Shown here: one piece after another, positions 35,625-40,327 of the stretch
Numbering within the stretch: position 1 is the first letter of the stretch
Layout of the letters: the number at the start of each line of letters is the position of its first letter
Virus record (IMG/VR): IMGVR_UViG_3300021093_000159
Coordinates: 1-40,327 of that record
Strand: one strand, 5' to 3'
Length of the DNA stretch: 40,327 nucleotides
DNA from: a virus
Made by a program: the position numbers and the translations under genes
Notes under the pieces: generated by a model
Database searches by the model: none
The model's input: the letters and a program-made list of their open reading frames with translations, nothing else
Told to the model about the DNA's origin: nothing

Positions 35625-35957
35625 ATGGCAGTTCCAGCAATTAACTTAACAATACCTCAAGGTACTGATTTTGAATCTACTTTTACAGTGACAAACCCAG
35701 ATGGTTCTGTTACTTCTCTTGCCGGTTATTCTGCTATGGCTAAGATTAAAAAATTTCCAGATTCAACCGAATCATATCCTTTTTCAATATCAATAACAAC
35801 AGCGACTGGAAGTGTGGTAGTTTCTATGGCAAATACCATAACCTCTGACATAGAACCGGGTAGATACTATTATGATGTTGTTATTACAAACTCATTAAAC
35901 AATAAAAAAACAAGAATTGTTGAAGGGATGGCATTAGTAACTCCAGCAATTACCTAA
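35625..35957 (+). CDS. Small virion protein, Ig-like fold (110 aa)
   Basis: Starts MAVPAINLTIPQGTDFESTF and continues TVTNPDGSVTSLAGYSAMAK, then TTATGSVVVSMANTITSDIE and PGRYYYDVVITNSLNNKKTR. Alternating short strands, the 'qGtdfe.tft...' start and the 'l..G.Y.YDvvi' end are typical of the Ig-like N-terminal domain of phage baseplate-upper or fibre-adaptor proteins (BppU-like). I recall it as a conserved cyanophage structural protein. It may link fibres to the baseplate or decorate the particle (inference). It is followed by the next gene after one base, and both share the octamer at 35599. Confidence 0.65.
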   Translation: MAVPAINLTIPQGTDFESTFTVTNPDGSVTSLAGYSAMAKIKKFPDSTESYPFSISITTATGSVVVSMANTITSDIEPGRYYYDVVITNSLNNKKTRIVEGMALVTPAIT

Positions 35958-35958
35958 A

Positions 35959-36279
35959 ATGAATGTAATACTTACAAACTCAAATAGTTATATTGTAAAA
36001 GTCAATCCAAATAATCCCTCAAATTTTAAAGCAAGTCAAGGAGAAACAACAGTGGCCAACCAATTTGCAGATTTAGCAGACGTTGATGTGAGTGGGGTTT
36101 CGGATAAGTATGTTTTAATGTATGATTCAACAACTCAAAAATACAAAATGGTAAATCCAGATGATGTTCTTTCTGCTTCAGTTACTGAACCAGTTTCACC
36201 AGGAATACCTGAAGATTTTATTGATGAATTAGATGAAGATCTTAATGATCGTATCAATCTTGATGCTGGTAACTTTTAA
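35959..36279 (+). CDS. Conserved cyanophage fibre-associated protein (106 aa)
   Basis: Starts MNVILTNSNSYIVKVNPNNP and has the block QFADLADVDVSGVSDKYVLM followed by YDSTTQKYKMVNPDDVLSA, which I know from cyanophage fibre loci, where it is also found as a domain inside larger fibre proteins. The C-terminal third is acidic (DFIDELDEDLNDRINLDAGNF). Its last residues, DAGNF, resemble the DAGTF end of the fibre protein encoded next, which may mark a shared assembly or attachment contact. Function as a virion part is inferred from context. Confidence 0.65.
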   Translation: MNVILTNSNSYIVKVNPNNPSNFKASQGETTVANQFADLADVDVSGVSDKYVLMYDSTTQKYKMVNPDDVLSASVTEPVSPGIPEDFIDELDEDLNDRINLDAGNF

Positions 36280-36283
36280 TATA

Positions 36284-36291
36284 TCTAAATA
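36284..36291 (+). promoter_or_regulatory. Late-type promoter TCTAAATA
   Basis: 30 bases before the fibre gene at 36322; a GATCGAGG Shine-Dalgarno-like sequence follows at about 36308-36315. Confidence 0.5.
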
Positions 36292-36321
36292 ATAAAAAGG
36301 ATATTCTGATCGAGGTATAAA

Positions 36322-37956
36322 ATGCCTGCACCAGTATTACAATTTAAAAGAGGTAATGCATCAGCACTCTCATTTGGTCTAAGAGCTGGTGAACCTGCAG
36401 TAACTTTAGATACTAATGATTTTTATGTTGGTATTGACAGCACATTAGTAAATAATAAATTTTATGGAAGTTCTCGTTATTGGACCAAAGAAAAAACTTC
36501 AACCGGAAGTGGAGTAAACCTGGTTGAAGGAACTTCTAATGGTTCTGATTTTATCACTCTTGCCGCGCCTGGAACTGTTGGAGCAGCGGTTACATATTAT
36601 TTTCCAGGAACTCAAGGTGCAGTTAGTTCTGTTCTTACTAATGATGGTAGTGGAAATTTAACTTGGGCAAGTGGTTCAGCAAATCCAGTTTTTTCAGGTA
36701 TCGCAACATTTAATACTACATTAGTTGATATCAATAGTGGTGTAGACATTTCTGGTATTACCACAGTTTCTAATAGCACTAATAATACTCTTGGGAATGA
36801 AAACACTGGTGCAGTTCAAATTGATGGTGGTGCAGGTATTGCAAAGAACCTTACCGTCAAGGAAAACCTTCATGTTGGTGGTTATGCTGAGTTTGTTGGA
36901 GTTGTAACCGTTGCCGATCTCTACGTTGATTCTACAAAAGTTCTTTATAATGATGGTTCCGGTATTACACTTGCAGGAATTCAAACAATTGATGCGACTA
37001 CTAAACAAACTCTTGAAGAAGTTCTTTCTATTGAACCAAATAACTTTTCATCATTAAATGTTACAGGTATATCAACTTTTGGTGATCTCGTAGATGCCAA
37101 TGGAGGACTTGACGTATCTGGTCAAGTTACTTTTAATAATAATTTTGCAGTAACTGGAGTTTCTACTTTTACTGGACTTATAAATTCCAATGGTGGAATT
37201 AATGTAACCGGAAATACAACTCTTGGAGATGCTTCTAATGATACTCTAACGGTTAATGCTACCGCAACATTTGGTCCTTCAATTACAGGTACTATTTCAA
37301 CTGCGACTCGTGCTACAACAGTTGACACCACAGCATCATCAACAAACTCAGCACATTATCTAACATTTGTAGATGGTTCTTCTTCGACGTTAGGGGAAAC
37401 AATCAATATTGATAGTGATATTTCTTATAATCCTTCAACAAATGTTCTTTCAGTTCCTGCAGTTAATACTGGTTCAGTCAGAGCTTCTGATGGAACATCA
37501 TCTTTAACCATCAATGATTCTACTGGAAATGTTGTAACAAGTAGCAACTTAACAGTATCTGGCAATCTTTATGTAAATGGTTCAACAACTCAAATTAACA
37601 CAACCGAATTAACAGTTAACGATAGAACTATTACACTCGGCATTCAAACTGGTGCCACTCCAACAACCACTACTTGGGATCTTGGAGTTATGATGAATTA
37701 TGGTGATGCTGGTATCGCAAAGACTGCCGGTGTTATTTGGGATTATTCCGTAGAAAGATTTGTATTTTCTGCTGATTCTGATAATCCAATTTCTCAAGGA
37801 AATACTTCTACACCAGTTATTACCATATCACAATATTCACCTATTGAAATTGGAGCACTTTGGGTTAATGATTGTGCTGGACAATCTCAAGTTATTTCTT
37901 GTACAGGAAATGAAAGATTCTTAGAGAACATTACGGTTGATGCTGGAACATTCTAG
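36322..37956 (+). CDS. Tail fibre-like protein (544 aa)
   Basis: Starts MPAPVLQFKRGNASALSFGL, then RAGEPAVTLDTNDFYVGIDS, the short N-terminal domain seen in many phage fibre and tropism proteins (FKRG....L..GEPA...D...yvG.d), which attaches the fibre to the virion. The rest is low-complexity beta: repeated VTG(I/V)STF units such as LNVTGISTFGDLVDANGGLD and FAVTGVSTFTGLINSNGGIN, then TLGDASNDTLTVNATATFG. A C-terminal domain near 420-544 has NTTELTVNDRTITLGIQTGA and TAGVIWDYSVERFVFSADSD and ends ENITVDAGTF. It probably binds host surface; the receptor is unknown. A late octamer lies upstream, and a terminator follows ten bases after the stop. Confidence 0.75.
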   Translation: MPAPVLQFKRGNASALSFGLRAGEPAVTLDTNDFYVGIDSTLVNNKFYGSSRYWTKEKTSTGSGVNLVEGTSNGSDFITLAAPGTVGAAVTYYFPGTQGAVSSVLTNDGSGNLTWASGSANPVFSGIATFNTTLVDINSGVDISGITTVSNSTNNTLGNENTGAVQIDGGAGIAKNLTVKENLHVGGYAEFVGVVTVADLYVDSTKVLYNDGSGITLAGIQTIDATTKQTLEEVLSIEPNNFSSLNVTGISTFGDLVDANGGLDVSGQVTFNNNFAVTGVSTFTGLINSNGGINVTGNTTLGDASNDTLTVNATATFGPSITGTISTATRATTVDTTASSTNSAHYLTFVDGSSSTLGETINIDSDISYNPSTNVLSVPAVNTGSVRASDGTSSLTINDSTGNVVTSSNLTVSGNLYVNGSTTQINTTELTVNDRTITLGIQTGATPTTTTWDLGVMMNYGDAGIAKTAGVIWDYSVERFVFSADSDNPISQGNTSTPVITISQYSPIEIGALWVNDCAGQSQVISCTGNERFLENITVDAGTF

Positions 37957-37963
37957 GTTAATG

Positions 37964-37971
37964 AATAAATA
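37964..37971 (+). promoter_or_regulatory. Late-type promoter AATAAATA inside a terminator arm
   Basis: Overlaps the left arm of the hairpin at 37967. A transcript begun from it would start near the loop or right arm and could not form the hairpin. It is 23 bases before the ATG at 37995. Confidence 0.5.
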
Positions 37972-37994
37972 GGGTCAGCAATGACCCTATTTTT
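37967..37994 (+). terminator. Rho-independent terminator after the fibre gene
   Basis: AAATAGGGTCA (37967-37977), a GCAA loop and TGACCCTATTT (37982-37992), a perfect 11-bp stem whose T-rich end continues to 37994. The next start codon begins at 37995, touching the hairpin foot. Confidence 0.88.
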
Positions 37995-38186
37995 ATGTCT
38001 GAAGAAGATTTGAAATCTATTATTACAATGTATCAGCAAAAAGCATTTGAACTTTTTAATCAAAATATTATTTTTGAAACTCAAATTAATACTATGAAAA
38101 AAACTATTGATACCTTAAGTAAAGAACTTGATAGGTTAAAAAATTCAAAACAAAAAAGAATTGTTAAAGAAAGTGATACATTTTAA
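37995..38186 (+). CDS. Short coiled-coil protein between fibre genes (63 aa)
   Basis: The product starts MSEEDLKSIITMYQQKAFEL and continues FNQNIIFETQINTMKKTIDT, then LSKELDRLKNSKQKRIVKES, ending DTF. Heptad-like spacing of I, L, F and M from residue 5 to 50 indicates an alpha-helical coiled coil with a basic tail. I recall similar 'yqqkafelfnq.i..e.qi..l' proteins near cyanophage fibre genes. It may be a fibre chaperone or oligomerisation partner, as small helical proteins assist T4 fibre assembly, but that is an analogy only. There is no Shine-Dalgarno: the start codon follows the right arm of the upstream hairpin directly. A late octamer overlaps its stop. Confidence 0.65.
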   Translation: MSEEDLKSIITMYQQKAFELFNQNIIFETQINTMKKTIDTLSKELDRLKNSKQKRIVKESDTF

Positions 38187-38192
38187 TAAATA
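38185..38192 (+). promoter_or_regulatory. Late-type promoter AATAAATA
   Basis: Overlaps the preceding stop and lies 57 bases before the fibre gene at 38250, the longest late leader of the window; the leader contains a hairpin and a palindrome. Confidence 0.55.
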
Positions 38193-38201
38193 AGTAAAAT
38201 G

Positions 38202-38236
38202 TCTCAATTTCTATTGAGATTTAACGGTATATACCG
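38202..38236 (+). promoter_or_regulatory. Leader hairpin and 12-bp palindrome before the fibre gene
   Basis: TCTCAAT (38202-38208), loop TTCT, ATTGAGA (38213-38219), then the perfect palindrome CGGTATATACCG (38225-38236). GGAG at 38242-38245 is the Shine-Dalgarno for the ATG at 38250. The hairpin has no T-tract of terminator length; leader stabilisation or a protein site is possible. Confidence 0.5.
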
Positions 38237-38249
38237 AATATGGAGTTGA

Positions 38250-40052
38250 ATGACAAATCCCAAAGTTAAATTTAAACGTTCTTCTATTGAAGGAAAGGTT
38301 CCCACAGTTAGCGATTTACCTCTTGGTGAAATAGCTATTAACACATTTGATGGAAAAGTATATACGGCACGATCAACAGATAGTGGTGTAACAACGAGTA
38401 TTGTAAATTTATCTGGCATTAATGTTCAGAATAGTTCAACTCCTGTAGGTTTTGCCAATACTCTAAATTTTACCGGTAATGCAATAACTGGAATTGCATT
38501 TACTGTTGGAATTGCAACAATAACAATCTCTACAAGTGGAACTCCAAGTTTAAAAACAATATCATCTTTTATATGCACAGAGGGTCAAACAGGATTTTCC
38601 ACAACATATACGGCTGGATATATTGATGTTTTTTTAAATGGTGTCAGATTAAGTGAATCAGAATTTTTAGCATCTGACGGAAATAACATTACTTTAGATG
38701 TTGGAGCATCTCTAAATGATGTTGTAGATATTATAAAATATGAACCAGATTTAAGTGGTTCCAATTGGACTTTGACTGGAACAGATATTTACAGATATTC
38801 GAAAGTTGGTATTAATACTATACCAACTGTAGATTTGGATGTAGTTGGTGATGTTCTTGTATCTGGAGTAACAACATCAGCAACTGTAAATGCAAACACC
38901 ACACTTCAAATAGGTGGTGTATCAGTTACCTCTACAGCAGCAGAACTTAACATTCTTGATGGAGTTACAGCAACAACAGCAGAACTTAACATTCTTGATG
39001 GAGTTACAGCAACAACAGCAGAACTTAACATTCTTGATGGAGTTACAGCAACAACAGCAGAACTTAACATTCTTGATGGAGTTACAGCAACAACAGCAGA
39101 ACTTAACATTCTTGATGGAGTTACAGCAACAACAGCAGAACTTAACATTCTTGATGGAGTTACAGCAACAACAGCAGAACTTAATCTTGTTAATGGATCT
39201 GCTGCTGGTACGATAGTTAACTCTAAGGCAGTCATTTATGGTGCTGCAGGACAAGTTAATGCTACTACACTTCAAATAGGTGGTGTATCAGTTACCTCTA
39301 CAGCAGCAGAACTTAACATTCTTGATGGAGTTACAGCAACAACAGCAGAACTTAACATTCTTGATGGAGTTACCTCTACAGCAGCAGAACTTAATCTTCT
39401 TGATACTGCTGTTGCTGGTACTGTAGTTAACTCTAAGGCAGTCATTTATGGTGCTGCAGGACAAGTTAGTGCAACTCAGTTCATCAGAAGTGGTGGAACT
39501 GCTTCTCAAATTTTAATGGCTGATGGTAGTGTAGATTCATTCCCAGTCTCAGGTGATTGGTGGGGTGATAAGATACCACAAATTGGAAGTAATGGTGTAA
39601 TGGAAATTGGAAGATATATTGACTTCCATTCAACTGATGCAACTACTTCAGATTTTACATTTAGATTTGATAATAGTTCAGATGGAAATATGAGTTTCCA
39701 AGGAAACTTAAGTGTAAATGGAAACATCACTGCTTCAGGAACAGTCACTGCAACTTCTGATGAAAGACTCAAAGAAAACATTGAAGTTATTCCCAATGCG
39801 TTAGAAAAAGTATCTAAAATTCGTGGTGTTACATTTACAAGAAATGATCAAGAAGATAAAGAAAAGAAACATGTTGGTGTGATAGCACAAGAGGTAGAAA
39901 AAGCACTTCCTGAAGTTGTTATGGAAGGTTCTGATGGAATCAAATCAGTTGCTTATGGCAATCTTGTTGGATTATTGATTGAAGCAATTAAAGAGCAGCA
40001 AAAACAGATAAATGAATTGAAGGAAGAAATAAATATTTTGAAGGGGAACTAA
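38250..40052 (+). CDS. Tail fibre protein with self-cleaving S74 chaperone domain (600 aa)
   Basis: The N-terminus KVKFKRSSIEGKVPTVSDLP, then LGEIAINTFDGKVYTA, is the same attachment domain type as in the preceding fibre. Residues about 105-170 contain FLNGVRLSESEFLASDGNNI, a small beta domain frequent in cyanophage fibres. Residues about 228-410 are tandem 'AELNILDGVTATT' repeats in two arrays within a larger duplication. The C-terminus is a peptidase S74 intramolecular chaperone: T-S503-DERLKENIEVIPNALEK, then KHVGVIAQEVEKALPEVV and a final coiled coil (EQQKQINELKEEINILKGN). In this family the serine of the SDxRxK motif is the self-cleavage point, so about 98 residues would be released after trimer folding. 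It is probably the major host-binding fibre. Confidence 0.85.
   Translation: MTNPKVKFKRSSIEGKVPTVSDLPLGEIAINTFDGKVYTARSTDSGVTTSIVNLSGINVQNSSTPVGFANTLNFTGNAITGIAFTVGIATITISTSGTPSLKTISSFICTEGQTGFSTTYTAGYIDVFLNGVRLSESEFLASDGNNITLDVGASLNDVVDIIKYEPDLSGSNWTLTGTDIYRYSKVGINTIPTVDLDVVGDVLVSGVTTSATVNANTTLQIGGVSVTSTAAELNILDGVTATTAELNILDGVTATTAELNILDGVTATTAELNILDGVTATTAELNILDGVTATTAELNILDGVTATTAELNLVNGSAAGTIVNSKAVIYGAAGQVNATTLQIGGVSVTSTAAELNILDGVTATTAELNILDGVTSTAAELNLLDTAVAGTVVNSKAVIYGAAGQVSATQFIRSGGTASQILMADGSVDSFPVSGDWWGDKIPQIGSNGVMEIGRYIDFHSTDATTSDFTFRFDNSSDGNMSFQGNLSVNGNITASGTVTATSDERLKENIEVIPNALEKVSKIRGVTFTRNDQEDKEKKHVGVIAQEVEKALPEVVMEGSDGIKSVAYGNLVGLLIEAIKEQQKQINELKEEINILKGN
38940..39173 (+). repeat. 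Six tandem 39-bp repeats in the fibre gene
   Basis: Six units of 39 bp (beginning GCAGAACTTAACATTCTTGA) that appear identical at DNA level, coding for AELNILDGVTATT; a diverged seventh unit (AELNLVNG) follows. Identity including third positions indicates recent expansion or strong homogenisation. Confidence 0.92.
39306..39383 (+). repeat. Second, two-unit array of the same 39-bp repeat
   Basis: Two copies of the same unit, the second ending in ACCTCTACA instead of ACAGCAACA, followed by a diverged AELNLLDT unit. The array is the second half of a larger duplication: the flanks beginning ACACTTCAAATAGGTGG (38901 and 39267) and GTTAACTCTAAGGCAGTC (about 39216 and 39425) are repeated exactly. 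Confidence 0.9.
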
Positions 40053-40055
40053 AAA

Positions 40056-40327
40056 ATGTCAAACAAATCAAGACAAACTGCAAATTTAGTCGGTGACAAT
40101 AATATTTTTGTAGATATTGTCACTGATAGGGTTGGCATTGGAACCACAAATCCAACATCAAAACTTCATGTTGTTGGTGATGGGTATTTCACTGGAATTA
40201 TAACGGCACTGAGTTTTAGTGGTAATGCATCAACTGCAACTTATGCCACATCAGCAGGTATAGCAACTTATTCTGATGTAGCAGGTATTGCTACTTATGC
40301 AACTAATGCTGGTATTGCTACTTATGC
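40056..40327 (+). CDS. 5' part of a further tail fibre-like gene, cut by the right edge
   Basis: An ATG four bases after the preceding TAA opens a frame that remains open to the end (about 90 codons). The product starts MSNKSRQTANLVGDNNIFVD and continues with VGIGTTNPTSKLHVVGDGYF, a typical fibre motif (VGIGTxxPxxxLHVxG), followed by a nine-residue repeat (AGIATYSDV, AGIATYATN, AGIATY) at the edge. It is the third fibre-like protein of the module and probably cotranscribed with the S74 fibre, since no octamer separates them. The total length and the C-terminal domain are unknown. Confidence 0.75.
   Translation, partial: MSNKSRQTANLVGDNNIFVDIVTDRVGIGTTNPTSKLHVVGDGYFTGIITALSFSGNASTATYATSAGIATYSDVAGIATYATNAGIATY

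Noticed and set aside
38906-39275. Long open frames on both strands across the 39-bp repeats (cysteine-rich or glutamine/leucine-rich).
   Set aside because: They arise because a 39-bp repeat contains no stop in several frames; their compositions are repetitive by-products of the fibre gene.
38940-39383. Regular repeats considered as a CRISPR array.
   Set aside because: There are no unique spacers; the units are contiguous, in frame and coding.

Overview
The window is a stretch of a tailed-phage genome of the T4-like myovirus type, most likely a marine cyanophage infecting Synechococcus or Prochlorococcus. The evidence is a collinear run of T4-type baseplate and neck genes (gp25, gp6, a giant protein in the gp7 position, gp8, a DUF4815-type structural protein, gp13, gp14, gp15, gp16), followed by cyanophage-style fibre genes, plus a set of small hypothetical genes whose sequences I recognise as typical of cyanomyoviruses. 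Every gene I can support lies on the + strand. No tRNA, CRISPR array, insertion sequence or integrase is visible. The first and last genes are cut by the window edges.

Bases 1-5600 form an accessory region of small, tightly packed genes: a ligase-like nucleotidyltransferase, a possible PD-(D/E)xK nuclease, several conserved cyanophage hypotheticals, and micro-genes of 29-58 codons. Six near-identical copies of a 31-nt element (starting ACTGGGGGC, ending TATAGTAT) lie in the same orientation at its gene junctions. Canonical sigma70-type promoters occur at 1671, 4870, 5621 and 6109. Bases 4542-4869 are non-coding and hold an inverted repeat flanked by two cyanobacterial-type DnaA-box sequences. 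A perfect 17-bp inverted repeat covers the start codon of the gene at 5182.

Bases 5600-8065 are a transition zone: a structured leader, a 63-aa hypothetical, a GT-A glycosyltransferase driven by overlapping early-type and late-type promoters, a 47-aa basic protein followed by a clear terminator, and two conserved hypotheticals.

Bases 8064-40327 are the late structural module, more AT-rich and strongly biased to AGA and TTA codons. Octamers of the type (N)ATAAATA or TCTAAATA, resembling the T4 late promoter TATAAATA, precede most transcription blocks. The baseplate wedge proteins come first, then two small coupled genes, neck proteins gp13 and gp14, tail completion protein gp15 and small terminase gp16. 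A fibre module of at least three fibre-like proteins and several small partners then lies where gp17 would follow in T4. Three repeat modules are shared among different structural proteins (the giant protein, gp8, the DUF4815 protein, gp14, gp15), pointing to exchange of surface beta-domains within one genome.

The most unusual features are the six-copy intergenic element and its cassette-like spacing, a second leader element shared by two promoters, the start-codon inverted repeat at 5135-5183, the DnaA-box region, and the terminator that overlaps a late promoter at 37964-37994.
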